Source: Pseudomonadota bacterium
Lineage (GTDB): Bacteria > Pseudomonadota > Gammaproteobacteria > Burkholderiales > Sulfuriferulaceae
Reading direction: 5' to 3'
Assembly: GCA_021790515.1 (NCBI GenBank)
Contig: JAJYHV010000026.1
Location: 61,167 to 125,166, forward strand
Length of the DNA: 64,000 nt
The translations under genes and the position numbers were made by a program. Each line of letters begins with the position of its first letter. Within the stretch, counting starts at the first letter, position 1. A model generated the notes under the pieces. The model was not told the origin of the DNA, did no database searches, and saw only the letters and a program-made list of their open reading frames with translations. Positions 39,268-51,066 of this stretch are shown here, piece after piece.

Positions 39268-39318
39268 TTTGTGGTCTCGTTTGCGCCCCCGGCTTTGGTC
39301 CCGTGATCCCTCTTTGTG

Positions 39319-41451
39319 TCAGACGGGGTGTGACCCGTTGTCAAGAATGTTTTCTGACCGGCGGTGACTTAATGCTTGCTCAAATTCTTTTACAGGCATT
39401 GGTTTGCTGAAGAAATAACCTTGAAAATTGACGCAGTGATGCTGGATGAGAAAGTCTTTCTGCATTTTTGTTTCCACGCCTTCTGCAATTACCTCCATGC
39501 AGAGGTTGTGCGCCATGGCGATGATGGTTTGCACGATGATGGCGGCATCGTTATTTTCGGCGATGTCGTGAATGAATGTCTGGTCGATTTTGAGTTGGTC
39601 GATGGGTAGTTTCTTGAGGCTGGACAGGGAGGAATGTCCGGTGCCGAAGTCATCCATTGCGAATTTTATGCCGGTTTTTTTGAGGGCCTGCATTTTGTGG
39701 ATGGCGTCAGCGGTGTTGCCCAGCACCATGCTTTCCGTGAGTTCGAGTGTCAAAAGCGCTGGATTGATGCGGGTTGACGACAGTATCTCGATGATTTGTC
39801 CTACGAAGTCGGTCTGCTTGAATTGGCGTGCGCTGACGTTGACGGCAAGGTGCAGATGTTTTTTTTCTTGTTCCTGCTCCCAGACCTTCAGTTGATGACA
39901 GGCCGATTTCAGTACCCACAGGCCGATGGGAACGATCATCCCCGTTTCTTCCGCAACAGGGATGAACTCGCCGGGAAGGATCATGCCGTGGATCGGGTGC
40001 TGCCAGCGCAGCAGCAGTTCTGCGCCGACAATTTTCCCTGTACTGTCGGTTTGCGCTTGATAAAACAGGTGGAATTGTTGCTGCGGTAATGCCTGTTTCA
40101 TCGATTCTTCCAAAGAAGAACGTATTTCGACGCTGGTCTGCATATCGAGATCGAAAAACTGGATGGCGTTGCGCCCATTTTTTTTGGCTTGATACATGGC
40201 GATGTCTGCCTGTTTCATCAGATCATCGATGGGGGTTTTATCGCCGGAAAACAGGACGATGCCGATGCTCGGCGTGCTGTGACGGTCGTATCCGGCCAGA
40301 TGATAGGGGTGACTGAGCGTGACCAGAATTTTTTTGGCAAGGGTTTCCAGTTGACGGGTGGCTTGCTGCTCGTGTTGGCTCAAATTTTCCAGAACGATGA
40401 CAAATTCGTCGCCACCCACGCGGGCCACGGTATCTTCCTGGCGTACGCAAGCGGTGAGTCGTTGTGCCACCTGTTTCAGCAACAGGTCACCGACGCCATG
40501 ACCGAGGGTGTCGTTCAAGGTTTTGAAATTGTCCAGGTCGATGAAAATCAACGCGCCATACAGTCTGTTGTGTGCGCTGGAAACCAGTGCATGCTGAAGC
40601 CGGTCGATAAGAAACCGTCGGTTGGGCAGATCGGTGAGCGGGTCATAAAAGGCCATCCGGATCGTGTGCTGCCGTTGTGCGTTCAGTTCGGATATATCGC
40701 GCCCGACAGCGATGACCGCGGTAATCGAACCGGACAGGTCACGTTCTGCTGTCATGCGAATGAGATGGTAGATTTTTGTTCCGGTAGCGGATTCCGTGAT
40801 CAATTCAAATTCGGCGTCCTGTCCCGTGATGAACACCCTGCGGAGAGAAGATTCGTATTCGCTGTATTCCGGTCCTCCGGGAAATTCCGAAGGTTTTTTG
40901 TTCATCATGGTCGCCAGACTGCCGCCGAGTACCGCGCATAGTGCGGGATTGATATAAATACGGCGACATTCGGTATCGTAACGCGCGATGGTGTCGGGAG
41001 AACTTTCGACCAGCGTGCGCCATTCTTGCTCGCGGATAGCCAGCAGTTCTTCCTGGTGTTTCCGGTCATCAATATTGAATGTGACACCGATAAAGCGGCG
41101 CCCGCTGTTGTTGTCGTGGCGATCCGTGATCCTGCCGTAATTTGCGTACCACACCCACGCGCCATGCTTGGCGCGCACCCGGAATTCGCAGCGGTATTGT
41201 TCCGTCATGCCCATCAAATGATCATTGATGGCCGTTTGAACCAGAGAGACATCGTCGGGGTGGAGGAGACTGAAGATGTCGTTCATGTGCGCGGGGAATT
41301 CGTTTTCGTCGTAGCCCAGTTCGGCAAAAATTTTGTGTGCCCTGCGCACGACGCTGCCAGTCAACAGATCGTTTTCCCACAGATCCAGTCCTGCGGCTTC
41401 CAGCGCGAGTTCAAGCCGCTCTTTGTTGGCGTCTTGTTCGGTCATGTCCAT
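39319..41451 (-). CDS. PAS-PAS-GGDEF-EAL protein (diguanylate cyclase/phosphodiesterase)
   Basis: ARVGGDEFVIVLENL with upstream RQED I-site; EAL-type GAELLLRW, MDDFGTGHSSLSSLKKLPIDQLKID. Confidence 0.93.
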   Translation of the reverse strand: MDMTEQDANKERLELALEAAGLDLWENDLLTGSVVRRAHKIFAELGYDENEFPAHMNDIFSLLHPDDVSLVQTAINDHLMGMTEQYRCEFRVRAKHGAWVWYANYGRITDRHDNNSGRRFIGVTFNIDDRKHQEELLAIREQEWRTLVESSPDTIARYDTECRRIYINPALCAVLGGSLATMMNKKPSEFPGGPEYSEYESSLRRVFITGQDAEFELITESATGTKIYHLIRMTAERDLSGSITAVIAVGRDISELNAQRQHTIRMAFYDPLTDLPNRRFLIDRLQHALVSSAHNRLYGALIFIDLDNFKTLNDTLGHGVGDLLLKQVAQRLTACVRQEDTVARVGGDEFVIVLENLSQHEQQATRQLETLAKKILVTLSHPYHLAGYDRHSTPSIGIVLFSGDKTPIDDLMKQADIAMYQAKKNGRNAIQFFDLDMQTSVEIRSSLEESMKQALPQQQFHLFYQAQTDSTGKIVGAELLLRWQHPIHGMILPGEFIPVAEETGMIVPIGLWVLKSACHQLKVWEQEQEKKHLHLAVNVSARQFKQTDFVGQIIEILSSTRINPALLTLELTESMVLGNTADAIHKMQALKKTGIKFAMDDFGTGHSSLSSLKKLPIDQLKIDQTFIHDIAENNDAAIIVQTIIAMAHNLCMEVIAEGVETKMQKDFLIQHHCVNFQGYFFSKPMPVKEFEQALSHRRSENILDNGSHPV

Positions 41452-41455
41452 TTTT

Positions 41456-42640
41456 TCAGCCTGGATAAGGGAGTGCGCCGGCGTAACCGATGTTGCGTAA
41501 CAGTCCGGCGAACGATGCGATGACGCCAGGCGCGCGCCAGAGTTGGGGAGCAGCGTTTATTTTTATGATACTGACGGCATAACCCGTACTTTTGCTTGTG
41601 CCGAAATCAAAATATGATGCCAGATCGTTCTTTGCATTGGAGAAACCGTGCCCGGTTCGTTCCGAATAGTAACAGATGGAATCCGGTGCAATGATATCCG
41701 GCATGCTGCTTGAATTCGAATACATGATCAGGTTTTCGTTCAGGTTGTAAATGTAGTGTGTTTCGGTGCTTTTCGTTTGGTCGGGGTGATTGTCGAGACG
41801 GATGATGCCAGCGTCCAGCGATGCGCTGTTGGTTGCTTGTGTGACAGATGTGATATAAAAATTGCTCAGTACTACGCTGGCTGGCCGTCTGGTTGTTGCG
41901 GTGATTTGTACCGCCACTTCGGCAGCCGATGGAGGGACAACGGCATTTGATAAAAACCGGCCGAGCGCCCAGGTCTGCATGAGCGTTTCGCTGATATAGT
42001 TGGCTGTCAGGGCATAATTGTTTGCCTGGCTGGATGGCCAGAGGGCGATTCCGGCAAAGCTGCCGAAAGCAGAAACGATACCCCCGGCCAAGGTTTCGAT
42101 TTGAGCGGCGGTCGCGGCATTCAACAAGGCGGACTGTAATGTCGCCGTCGTTTCGGCATCGTTGGCCAAGACGCACGGACTGGCGGCAAGTGCCGTGCTG
42201 CCGCCATATGTGGTTTGCGGCAGTTCCGGCACGGCCCTGCCGGCGCCGTCCCCGTTGACAACCCAAATGTCGTTGTCGGCAATGGCGGCTGCGATAAGAG
42301 GAACAATGGAATTGATGGGTCCGATTTCTCCCGGAATGATGCATCCCAGGCTTGTTCCGGTTTCATTTTCGAATGCGCGGAGGGTATTGGACAGAGAATG
42401 CTCAATATTTGTCAGTGTCAGGCTGTCTGCGGCGTCGGGCGAGCCCATCATTGCCAGTACGCAACAATTCGTTGCCCCATCGTAATTTTTTACCCAAACG
42501 GAACCTTGCCAGCCACGGTTTGCCAGTTCGTCGATGATGTGGGTAGCGTCATGGTAGCTGCCGCCTCCACCGCTGCCCAGAATTGCTGCGCCGGTGGCGA
42601 TGTACCGGAAATCGGCGATTCCAACCGAATGATCTGTCAT
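41456..42640 (-). CDS. DUF917 (S-methyl thiohydantoin desulfurase-like) family protein
   Basis: FRYIATGAAILGSGGGGSYHDA, IPGEIGPINSIVPLIAAAIADNDIWVVNGDGAGRAVPELPQTTY. Confidence 0.8.
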   Translation of the reverse strand: MTDHSVGIADFRYIATGAAILGSGGGGSYHDATHIIDELANRGWQGSVWVKNYDGATNCCVLAMMGSPDAADSLTLTNIEHSLSNTLRAFENETGTSLGCIIPGEIGPINSIVPLIAAAIADNDIWVVNGDGAGRAVPELPQTTYGGSTALAASPCVLANDAETTATLQSALLNAATAAQIETLAGGIVSAFGSFAGIALWPSSQANNYALTANYISETLMQTWALGRFLSNAVVPPSAAEVAVQITATTRRPASVVLSNFYITSVTQATNSASLDAGIIRLDNHPDQTKSTETHYIYNLNENLIMYSNSSSMPDIIAPDSICYYSERTGHGFSNAKNDLASYFDFGTSKSTGYAVSIIKINAAPQLWRAPGVIASFAGLLRNIGYAGALPYPG

Positions 42641-42770
42641 GATTTTTCCGTATCGTTGGTATGGATTGGTGTAAGGTGGATGTCTTGGGGGGCTGTTCTC
42701 TATTCTGGCTTTTGACACAGAGAATGTAAAAAGTCAATTGTGTTATTCAAACGGAATAGAAAAACCGATT

Positions 42771-42788
42771 GAATCAGCGCTTCTCTGA
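42771..42788. repeat. Copy E: partial terminus of the interspersed repeat (gaatcagcgcttctctga)
   Basis: Similarity to AATCAGCGCTTCCCTA. Confidence 0.5.
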
Positions 42789-42997
42789 CCATGACCGTCA
42801 ATGGCGGTCATGATACCTGAATTACATGAAATTGTGGTATAGGAGGAGCGATTTTGTCTGTGTTTCGTTGATCCGGTATCAACGATGTGGCGGGTATGTG
42901 TTCGCCGGTATCGTGCCGGATGAATGCCGCAGATTGCCCGATGGCTTCTGGTTGTTGGCTGTGTTAGAATCTTTGGCTTGTTTGCGCTGAATAGTTA

Positions 42998-45562
42998 TTG
43001 AATCTCATGGAATCTTTTGCCAAAGAAACACTGCCGGTCAGTCTTGAAGAAGAAATGCGCCGTTCGTATCTGGATTACGCCATGAGTGTCATCGTCGGGC
43101 GAGCGTTGCCGGATGTGCGCGATGGTCTGAAACCGGTGCACCGGCGTGTGTTATACGCCATGCATGAAATGTCCAATGACTGGAACCGTGCGTATAAGAA
43201 ATCGGCGCGTATCGTTGGCGACGTCATCGGTAAGTATCATCCGCACGGCGATACAGCAGTGTATGACACGATTGTGCGCATGGCGCAGGATTTTTCCTTG
43301 CGTTATCCGTTGGTGGATGGTCAGGGTAACTTCGGTTCGGTGGATGGCGATAGTCCGGCAGCCATGCGGTACACTGAAATTCGCATGGCGCGCATTGCGC
43401 ATGAGTTGCTGGCCGATCTGGACAAGGAAACGGTTGATTTTGGCCCCAATTATGACGGTTCCGAGCATGAACCGCTGATTTTGCCGGCCAAAATTCCCAA
43501 TTTGCTGATTAATGGTTCGTCTGGCATCGCCGTGGGGATGGCGACCAATATTCCGCCCCACAATTTGACGGATGTGTGCAATGCCTGTCTTACCCTGCTC
43601 AAGGAGCCGGGCACGGAAATCGAAGCGTTGATTGATATCATTCGTGCGCCGGATTTTCCCACGGCAGGCATTATTTATGGGGTAAGTGGCGTCCGGCAAG
43701 GCTATCTCACCGGGCGTGGGCGGGTGGTGATGCGTTCACGCACGCATTTCGAAGATCTGGACAAAAATGGCAATCGTCAGTCCATCATCATTGATGAGCT
43801 GCCTTATCAGGTCAATAAAGCCAATTTGTTGATCAAGATTGGCGAGATGGTGCGTGAAAAACGCCTCGAAGGAATTTCCGATTTGCGCGACGAGTCGGAC
43901 AAGTCCGGCATGCGAGTGGTCATCGAGCTCAAACGGGGCGAGGTGGCAGAAGTTGTGCTGAACAATCTGTTGAAGCATACACAGATGCAGGACACGTTCG
44001 GCATGAACATGGTGGCGCTGGTGGATGGGCAACCGCGCTTGCTGAATCTGAAAGAAATGCTGGAAGCTTTTTTGCGTCATCGGCGCGAAGTGGTGACGCG
44101 GCGTGTGCGTTATGAATTGCGTCGTGCTCGCGAGCGCGGGCATTTGTTGGAAGGGTTGGCGGTAGCGTTGTCGAATGTGGATGAAATCATCGCGCTCATC
44201 AAGGCAGCACCAACACCGGCTGAAGCAAAATTGGCGTTGATGCAGCGGCGTTGGCGCTCGGCGTTGGTGGAAGAAATGTTGACCCGCGCCAGTGTCGATG
44301 CCGGGCTGTATCGTCCCGAAGGACTGGCGGTCGAATTTGGTTTTGCGGTGGATGGTTATCGTTTGTCGGATACGCAGGCACAAGCCATTCTGGATTTGCG
44401 TCTGCAACGATTGACCGGGCTGGAGCAAGAAAAAATCTTCTCTGAATACGGTGAAATCGTCACTAAAATTGCGGACTTGCTGGATATCCTTGCCCGACCG
44501 GAGCGTATCACGCAAATCATCCGGGAAGAGTTGGAACAGATCCGGAATCAGTTTGGCGATGCGCGCCGTTCCGAAATTGTGGCGCATGCGCAGGATTTGG
44601 GTATCGAAGATTTGATTACACCGCAGGACATGGTAGTGACCCTGTCGCATGGCGGTTACATGAAATCGCAACCGTTGGACGATTATCAGGCGCAAAAACG
44701 GGGCGGGCGCGGCAAGCAGGCGATGCAGACCAAGGACGATGACTTCATCGAACGGTTGTTTGTCGCCAACAGCCATGATTATATTCTGTGTTTTTCTAAC
44801 TTTGGCCGTGTATACTGGGTCAAGGTTTATGAAGTGCCGCAAGGTAGCCGGCAGTCGCGCGGTAAACCGATTGTCAACCTGTTGCCGCTGGGGGATGGTG
44901 AGAAAATCAATGCCATTTTGCCGGTCAAGGAATTTGTCGATAATCGCTATGTGTTTATGGCCACTTCGTCTGGTGTGGTGAAAAAGACACCGCTTTCCGA
45001 GTTTTCCAACCCGCGTCGCGCGGGCATCATCGCCGTCGGGCTTGACGAGCAGGATTATCTGGTTGGTGTGGCGCTGACCGATGGGCAGCATGATGTCATG
45101 TTGTTTTCCAACGGTGGGAAAGCTGTGCGGTTCGACGAAAACGATGTGCGTTCGATGGGACGTAATGCGCGTGGTGTTCGAGGCATGAAACTTGGCGAAG
45201 GGCAGCGGGTCATTTCGTTGCTGGTCGCCGAAAATGAAGATCTCTCGGTGTTGACGGCGACGGAGAATGGTTACGGCAAGCGGACCAATGTGGCCGAATA
45301 CACACGACATGGACGTGGTTCGCAAGGCATGATTGCAATTCAGACCACGGCGCGTAATGGTCAGGTTGTGGCGGCGACGCTGGTTGAGCCGGATGACGAA
45401 ATCATGCTGATTACCGATGGTGGCGTGCTGATTCGTACCCGTGTGCGCGAAGTGCGAGAGATGGGGCGTGCCACACAGGGCGTGACGCTCATCAATCTGG
45501 ACGCGGGCCAAAAGTTGATTGGTGTCGAACGTGTTGCAGAAAGCGAAGGAGAGAGTGAATGA
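42998..45562 (+). CDS. gyrA: DNA gyrase subunit A
   Basis: [59 protein letters not shown] start probably 43007. Confidence 0.98.
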   Translation: MNLMESFAKETLPVSLEEEMRRSYLDYAMSVIVGRALPDVRDGLKPVHRRVLYAMHEMSNDWNRAYKKSARIVGDVIGKYHPHGDTAVYDTIVRMAQDFSLRYPLVDGQGNFGSVDGDSPAAMRYTEIRMARIAHELLADLDKETVDFGPNYDGSEHEPLILPAKIPNLLINGSSGIAVGMATNIPPHNLTDVCNACLTLLKEPGTEIEALIDIIRAPDFPTAGIIYGVSGVRQGYLTGRGRVVMRSRTHFEDLDKNGNRQSIIIDELPYQVNKANLLIKIGEMVREKRLEGISDLRDESDKSGMRVVIELKRGEVAEVVLNNLLKHTQMQDTFGMNMVALVDGQPRLLNLKEMLEAFLRHRREVVTRRVRYELRRARERGHLLEGLAVALSNVDEIIALIKAAPTPAEAKLALMQRRWRSALVEEMLTRASVDAGLYRPEGLAVEFGFAVDGYRLSDTQAQAILDLRLQRLTGLEQEKIFSEYGEIVTKIADLLDILARPERITQIIREELEQIRNQFGDARRSEIVAHAQDLGIEDLITPQDMVVTLSHGGYMKSQPLDDYQAQKRGGRGKQAMQTKDDDFIERLFVANSHDYILCFSNFGRVYWVKVYEVPQGSRQSRGKPIVNLLPLGDGEKINAILPVKEFVDNRYVFMATSSGVVKKTPLSEFSNPRRAGIIAVGLDEQDYLVGVALTDGQHDVMLFSNGGKAVRFDENDVRSMGRNARGVRGMKLGEGQRVISLLVAENEDLSVLTATENGYGKRTNVAEYTRHGRGSQGMIAIQTTARNGQVVAATLVEPDDEIMLITDGGVLIRTRVREVREMGRATQGVTLINLDAGQKLIGVERVAESEGESE

Positions 45563-46689
45563 CCTTGTCATCATTGACGTCATCCCCGACATCAGCTTCG
45601 GTCAATTCTCTCGTTTATAATTTCAGCGCTGGTCCGGCCGTGTTGCCTAAAACGGTGCTGGCGCAGGCGCAGGCAGAAATGCTCGACTGGCATGGTTCCG
45701 GTATGTCGGTGATGGAAATGAGTCATCGTGGCCCGGAGTTCATGTCGATTATTGCTGACGCAGAAGCAGATTTACGTGCCTTGATGGCTATTCCTGACCA
45801 GTATCGCGTGTTGTTTCTGCAAGGTGGCGCGTGGACACAGTTTGCCATGGTACCGATGAATCTGGTGCGTGGTCGTGCTGGTGTGGATTATGTGCATACC
45901 GGGATGTGGGCAGAAAAGGCCATCGAAGAGGCGCGTCATTATGCGACGGTACATCTGGCTGCCAGCGGTGAGGCAACCGGATTTCATGCCGTCCCGCCGC
46001 AATCGGGTTGGCAACTCGATGGTGAGGCGGCCTATGTCCATATTACCACCAACGAAACCATTGGCGGGGTGGAGTTTCACTGGACACCGGAAACAGGCGA
46101 TGTCCCGTTGGTGGCGGACATGTCATCCGATATTTTATCGCATCCGGTTGATGTCAGCCGGTTTGGCCTGATTTACGCCGGGGCACAAAAGAATATTGGT
46201 CCGGCCGGATTGACAATCGTCATCGTGCGCGAAGATTTGCTGGCTGAACCCGTGGCCGGCACGCCGACCATGCTGGATTATCGTACTCATGTTGAACACG
46301 GCTCGATGTTCAATACACCGCCTACTTTTGCCATTTATATGGCTGGGTTGGTGTTTCGCCATCTGAAGGCAATGGGAGGGTTGGAAGCTGCGGCACAGCG
46401 CAATCGCCTTAAATCCGATTTGTTGTATCAGACCATCGATGGCAGCAATGGCTTTTACCGGAATCCGGTCGCGGTGGAGAGTCGCTCGCGCATGAATATA
46501 CCCTTTACCCTGGCCGATACTGCACTCGATGGGCTTTTTTTGCGTGAAGCCGAATCGCGCGGATTGTTGCAGTTAAAAGGACACCGCCTGGCCGGCGGCA
46601 TGCGCGCGTCTTTGTACAATGCCATGCCGTTGTCCGGAGTGGAAGCCTTGGTGGATTTCATGCGGGATTTTTCCCGTTTGCGTGCCTGA
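45559..46689 (+). CDS. serC: Phosphoserine aminotransferase
   Basis: [46 protein letters not shown]. Confidence 0.97.
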   Translation: MTLSSLTSSPTSASVNSLVYNFSAGPAVLPKTVLAQAQAEMLDWHGSGMSVMEMSHRGPEFMSIIADAEADLRALMAIPDQYRVLFLQGGAWTQFAMVPMNLVRGRAGVDYVHTGMWAEKAIEEARHYATVHLAASGEATGFHAVPPQSGWQLDGEAAYVHITTNETIGGVEFHWTPETGDVPLVADMSSDILSHPVDVSRFGLIYAGAQKNIGPAGLTIVIVREDLLAEPVAGTPTMLDYRTHVEHGSMFNTPPTFAIYMAGLVFRHLKAMGGLEAAAQRNRLKSDLLYQTIDGSNGFYRNPVAVESRSRMNIPFTLADTALDGLFLREAESRGLLQLKGHRLAGGMRASLYNAMPLSGVEALVDFMRDFSRLRA

Positions 46690-46702
46690 CGCGGGTGATG
46701 GT

Positions 46703-47833
46703 ATGGCAGGCGATATGGCAAACGATACCGGGCAGGAAAATACCGAACAATTGACGACGTTACGTACGCAAATTGATACGGTGGACAGTGAATTGCTGTC
46801 GCTGCTGAATCAGCGTGCTGCATTGGCCCAAGCGGTTGGTACGCTGAAGCGGGGAACGGTTTATCGTGCGGAACGTGAAGCGCAGGTTCTGCGCCGCATG
46901 GCTGCGCAAAATCCAGGGCCATTATCCGATAAATCCGTGATGTTCCTGTTTCGTGAAATCATGTCGGCCTGCCTGGCGTTGGAACATCCTTTGCGGGTTG
47001 CCTATCTTGGTCCGCAAGGTACGTTCAGCCATGCCGCAAGTTTGCGGCAATTCGGCCATGCTGCGCTGTTACAACCCTGCGTGTCGATTGATGAAGTATT
47101 CCACGACGTCGAGGCGGGCAATACCGAGTACGGTGTGGTGCCAGTCGAGAACTCGACAGAAGGGGCAGTCAACCGGACGCTGGACCTGTTGCAGACGACA
47201 CCCTTGTTCATCTGCGGTGAAATGGAGCTCCGTATTCATCATGTGTTGATGCGCAAGATGGATGGGTTGGATGGAGTACGTGTCATCTACTCGCATGCGC
47301 AATCTTTTGCGCAGTGTCATGACTGGATCTCGCGTCATTTGCCTGGCGTCGCGCAAGTGGCGGTTGCCAGTAATGCGGAAGCCGCACGGCTTGCTGGCCA
47401 GGATGCCTCCGCGCTGGCCATTGCGAGCGAGGAGGCCGCTCGACAGTATGGTTTGCAGTGTCTGTTTATGCATATTGAAGATGAGGCGGATAACACCACA
47501 CGTTTTATGGTTATTGGTAAATCAGATGCGGAACAACCCAGCGGACAGGACAAGACTTCTTTGCTGATGGCGTCTGCCTCGGCCAGTCAACCAGGCGCGA
47601 TCGTGCGTTTGCTGGAGCCTTTCCGGGATGCGGGGGTTTCGTTGACCAAGCTGGAATCACGGCCGGCACGACAGGCGTTGTTTCCTGCATCTGTCACGCC
47701 GTGGGAATATGTATTTTTTGTGGATATTGAAGGGCATCGAAAGGATGTTTCGGTGCAGGCGGCGCTGGAGCGCGTAAAAACAGAAGCGAGTTTTTTACGT
47801 GTGTTGGGTTCTTATCCAAGGTGTGTACTATGA
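46703..47833 (+). CDS. pheA: Bifunctional chorismate mutase/prephenate dehydratase
   Basis: CM domain [59 protein letters not shown]. Confidence 0.96.
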   Translation: MAGDMANDTGQENTEQLTTLRTQIDTVDSELLSLLNQRAALAQAVGTLKRGTVYRAEREAQVLRRMAAQNPGPLSDKSVMFLFREIMSACLALEHPLRVAYLGPQGTFSHAASLRQFGHAALLQPCVSIDEVFHDVEAGNTEYGVVPVENSTEGAVNRTLDLLQTTPLFICGEMELRIHHVLMRKMDGLDGVRVIYSHAQSFAQCHDWISRHLPGVAQVAVASNAEAARLAGQDASALAIASEEAARQYGLQCLFMHIEDEADNTTRFMVIGKSDAEQPSGQDKTSLLMASASASQPGAIVRLLEPFRDAGVSLTKLESRPARQALFPASVTPWEYVFFVDIEGHRKDVSVQAALERVKTEASFLRVLGSYPRCVL

Positions 47834-48933
47834 TGGCATGTGATTTGGCTCCTGCACATGTGCGAACATTGCTGGCGTACCAGCCCGGCAAGCCGATAGA
47901 AGAACTGGCGCGAGAGTTTGGCCTTGCCGTTCACGATATCGTCAAGCTGGCGTCGAACGAAAACCCGCTGGGCAGTAGCCCCCGTGCCTTGTTGGCAATC
48001 GATCAGGCGTTGCCAGAGATGGCGCGTTATCCGGACGGGAATGGTTATGTGCTGAAAAGCGCATTGTCGCGTAAATTTGCGGTGCAGCCGACGCAAATCG
48101 TGCTGGGTAATGGTTCAAACGATGTGTTGGATCTGGCGGCACGCACCTTTTTGCATTCAGGGGCATCTGCAGTGTACGCGCAGCACGCGTTTGCGGTTTA
48201 TCCGTTGGTGACGCAGGCAGCGGGTGCACGGGGTATTTGCGTGCCGGCGAAGGAGTATGGTCACGATCTGGAAGCCATGTTGGCGGCGATGGCGCCAGAT
48301 ACACGGTTGGTATTTATTGCCAACCCCAACAATCCAACCGGAACACTATTGTCGAATGAGGCGTTACTGTTTTTTCTGCGGCGCGTTCCTCCGCAGGTAT
48401 TGGTGGTGCTGGACGAAGCCTATGGCGAGTATCTGCCTGAGAACTTGCGCTCAAAATCGATGGATTGGTTGGCTGAGTTCCCTAATTTGTTGGTAACAAA
48501 GACCTTTTCCAAGGCATATGGTCTGGCTGGGCTGAGGATAGGCTATGCGCTGGCGCACCCTGATGTGGCAGAGTTGATGAATCGGGTACGTCAACCGTTC
48601 AACGTGAGCAGTTTGGGCTTGGTAGCAGCGACTGCTGCGCTGGACGATGATGATTTTATTGCGCGTGGTTATGCCGCTAATCGTTTGGGTATGGCACAAT
48701 TGACACAGGGTTTGCGACACTTGGGTATTGAGTTCATCCCGTCAGAAGCCAATTTTCTGGCGTGCCGCATCGGTAACGCGAGTATGGTGTATCAGCGTCT
48801 TTTGGCGCAAGGTGTGATTGTACGGCCGATAGCGGCCTACGGTATGCCGGAATTTTTGCGAGTCAGCGTGGGGCTGGCGGCAGAGAATGAACGATTTTTG
48901 CAGGCGTTGAAAACCGCCATCGAGGAGCAGTGA
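47830..48933 (+). CDS. hisC: Histidinol-phosphate aminotransferase
   Basis: [46 protein letters not shown]. Confidence 0.95.
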   Translation: MMACDLAPAHVRTLLAYQPGKPIEELAREFGLAVHDIVKLASNENPLGSSPRALLAIDQALPEMARYPDGNGYVLKSALSRKFAVQPTQIVLGNGSNDVLDLAARTFLHSGASAVYAQHAFAVYPLVTQAAGARGICVPAKEYGHDLEAMLAAMAPDTRLVFIANPNNPTGTLLSNEALLFFLRRVPPQVLVVLDEAYGEYLPENLRSKSMDWLAEFPNLLVTKTFSKAYGLAGLRIGYALAHPDVAELMNRVRQPFNVSSLGLVAATAALDDDDFIARGYAANRLGMAQLTQGLRHLGIEFIPSEANFLACRIGNASMVYQRLLAQGVIVRPIAAYGMPEFLRVSVGLAAENERFLQALKTAIEEQ

Positions 48934-49949
48934 TGATTATTGTGATGAGTCCGGAAGCCACCGAGCAACAGATTGAGGCAGTGGTAAAAAAGATTCAGGA
49001 ATATGGTTGTGATGCCAATATTTCTCGTGGTGTCGAGCGTACGCTGATTGGCGCCATTGGTGATGAACGACGTATCAATCAGGAAACCATTGACGCGATG
49101 CAGGGTGTCGAGCAGTCGATGCATATTGTAAAACCTTATAAAATCGTTACCCGCGAGTGGCATAAGGAAAACACGGTCATCGACATCAGCGGCGTGCCTT
49201 TGGGTGGCAATACTGTACAGGTGATTGCTGGTCCCTGTTCGGTGGAAACGCAACCACAGATGGATGCGGCAGCGCATTACGTCAAGGCGGCCGGGTGTCG
49301 TTTGATGCGTGGCGGTGCATTCAAACCGCGCACCAGTCCCTATGCTTTTCAGGGTAAAGGTGTCGAAGGACTGGAGATGTTCCGTCGCGCAGCCGATGCC
49401 GAAGGATTGCCGATCGTGACCGAGCTGATGGATGTCCGCATGCTGGAAACCTTCATGGAATGGAATGTGGATGTTATTCAGATTGGTACGCGCAACATGC
49501 AAAATTTTGATTTGCTGAAAGAAGTCGGTCGCGTCAACAAGCCGGTGATTCTCAAGCGAGGCATGTCGGCCACGATTTCGGAATGGTTGATGGCGGCTGA
49601 ATACATTGCTGCGGGCGGTAACCATAATATTATTTTTTGTGAACGGGGCATCCGCACGTTTGAAACAGCGTATCGTAATGTGCTGGACGTCACGGCAATT
49701 CCTGTGCTGAAAAGAGAAACGCACCTGCCTGTCATCGTTGACCCATCGCACGCTGGCGGTAAGGCATGGATGGTGCCGGCATTGGCACGTGCTGCCGTGG
49801 CTGCGGGCGCGGACGGCCTGTTGGTGGAAATGCATCCTGTGCCTTGTGATGCCTGGTGTGATGCCGATCAGGCATTGTCGCCGGAAGAGTTGCAACAGCT
49901 GATGCGTGAGCTGGCTGGCGTGGCGCAGGTGATTGGCCGCGATATTTGA
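48930..49949 (+). CDS. aroF: 3-deoxy-7-phosphoheptulonate synthase (AroF, regulatory N-terminal domain type)
   Basis: [44 protein letters not shown]. Confidence 0.95.
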   Translation: MMIIVMSPEATEQQIEAVVKKIQEYGCDANISRGVERTLIGAIGDERRINQETIDAMQGVEQSMHIVKPYKIVTREWHKENTVIDISGVPLGGNTVQVIAGPCSVETQPQMDAAAHYVKAAGCRLMRGGAFKPRTSPYAFQGKGVEGLEMFRRAADAEGLPIVTELMDVRMLETFMEWNVDVIQIGTRNMQNFDLLKEVGRVNKPVILKRGMSATISEWLMAAEYIAAGGNHNIIFCERGIRTFETAYRNVLDVTAIPVLKRETHLPVIVDPSHAGGKAWMVPALARAAVAAGADGLLVEMHPVPCDAWCDADQALSPEELQQLMRELAGVAQVIGRDI

Positions 49950-50019
49950 TTCACGGTATTTGATCGTGATATCAACGCGCGTGGATCAGCAGGAGGTATT
50001 GCAGGCATTGAATGTCCCG

Positions 50020-50889
50020 ATGCAAATTATCGACAGGCTGGTGGTTGTTGGCGTTGGTCTGATCGGCGGTTCGCTGGCGTTGGCGCTGAAATCTGCCGGT
50101 ATGGTGCGGCAAGTGGTGGGCGTGGGGCGATCGGCAGAGAATTTGCATTGGGCGCAACAGCACGGCATTATCGATGTCAGTTGCGAACTGGTTGATGCGT
50201 TGCAAGGCGCGAATGTGGTATTGCTGGCAACTCCGGTCGGACAGATGCCGGCTGTGATGCAGGCCATGTCGCCCCATCTTGCGGCGGGCACATTGGTAAT
50301 GGATGCCGGTAGCACCAAACAGGATGTGGTCGATTGTATGGTCAGGTATTTACCGCAGCATTTGCGTTGGTGTGTGCCGGCACATCCGATTGCCGGCGCT
50401 GAATTCAGTGGCGCCCGCGCAGCCCGCGCAGATCTTTTCCATAATCGGAACGTAGTGTTGACGCCACTGGATGAAACAGATGCGGAAGCACTGGCGCAAA
50501 TCACTCGGTTGTGGCAGCACAGTGGAGCCAGTGTCGGACAGATGCCGGCAGGTGAACATGACGCAGTGTTCGCAGCGGTCAGCCACTTGCCGCACATGCT
50601 GGCGTTTGCGCTGGTTGATATGCTCGCGCGACGCGATAATGCGGCGCAACTGTTTGCTTTTGCTGCCAGCGGATTTCGTGATTTTACCCGGATTGCCGGT
50701 AGCAGTCCGGAGATGTGGCGCGACATTGCGCTGGCAAATCAACCGGCGCTGTTGCGCGAACTTGACGCCTATCAGGCGCAATTGACCCAATTGCGTGCAG
50801 CGTTGGCGAAGAAGGATGGTGAAGCGCTGATGCAGTCGTTTTCGTTTGCCAGCGCGGCGCGTATTCGCTGGGGAAACGAGAGAATGTGA
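50020..50889 (+). CDS. tyrA: Prephenate dehydrogenase
   Basis: IIDRLVVVGVGLIGGSLALALK, HPIAGAEFSGARAA; the ORF extends 5' to 49933. Confidence 0.92.
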   Translation: MQIIDRLVVVGVGLIGGSLALALKSAGMVRQVVGVGRSAENLHWAQQHGIIDVSCELVDALQGANVVLLATPVGQMPAVMQAMSPHLAAGTLVMDAGSTKQDVVDCMVRYLPQHLRWCVPAHPIAGAEFSGARAARADLFHNRNVVLTPLDETDAEALAQITRLWQHSGASVGQMPAGEHDAVFAAVSHLPHMLAFALVDMLARRDNAAQLFAFAASGFRDFTRIAGSSPEMWRDIALANQPALLRELDAYQAQLTQLRAALAKKDGEALMQSFSFASAARIRWGNERM

Positions 50890-50907
50890 CATGTCTGTGA
50901 CATCACC

Positions 50908-50936
50908 TTGTTGTGACTGCCGATTTCCGTTATAAT
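50908..50936 (+). promoter_or_regulatory. Candidate rpsB promoter with perfect TATAAT and GC-rich discriminator
   Basis: ttgttg-N17-tataat followed by ctcgcccgcccc. Confidence 0.55.
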
Positions 50937-51040
50937 CTCGCCCGCCCCGTGGTGCAAGCTACGCAAACAGTTGGCAGGTTTCACTGGCAATCTGGTTGGT
51001 TCCTTAAATGCGCTGCGACAGCAAAAAATGCAGCGTGGTG

Positions 51041-51066
51041 GCAAGAAACAGAGGCAAGAAACAGAA
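51041..51066. repeat. Perfect tandem duplication, 13 bp x2 (ggcaagaaacaga)
   Basis: Read directly. Confidence 0.95.

Noticed and set aside
43240-43275. Threonine at the GyrA QRDR position equivalent to E. coli Ser83 ([10 protein letters not shown])
   Set aside because: Thr is a normal wild-type residue in many bacteria (e.g. Pseudomonas); not evidence of quinolone resistance
43736-45592. 618-aa minus-strand ORF antisense to gyrA
   Set aside because: Shadow ORF opposite a highly conserved gene; composition (His/Gln/Arg-rich) typical of antisense reading
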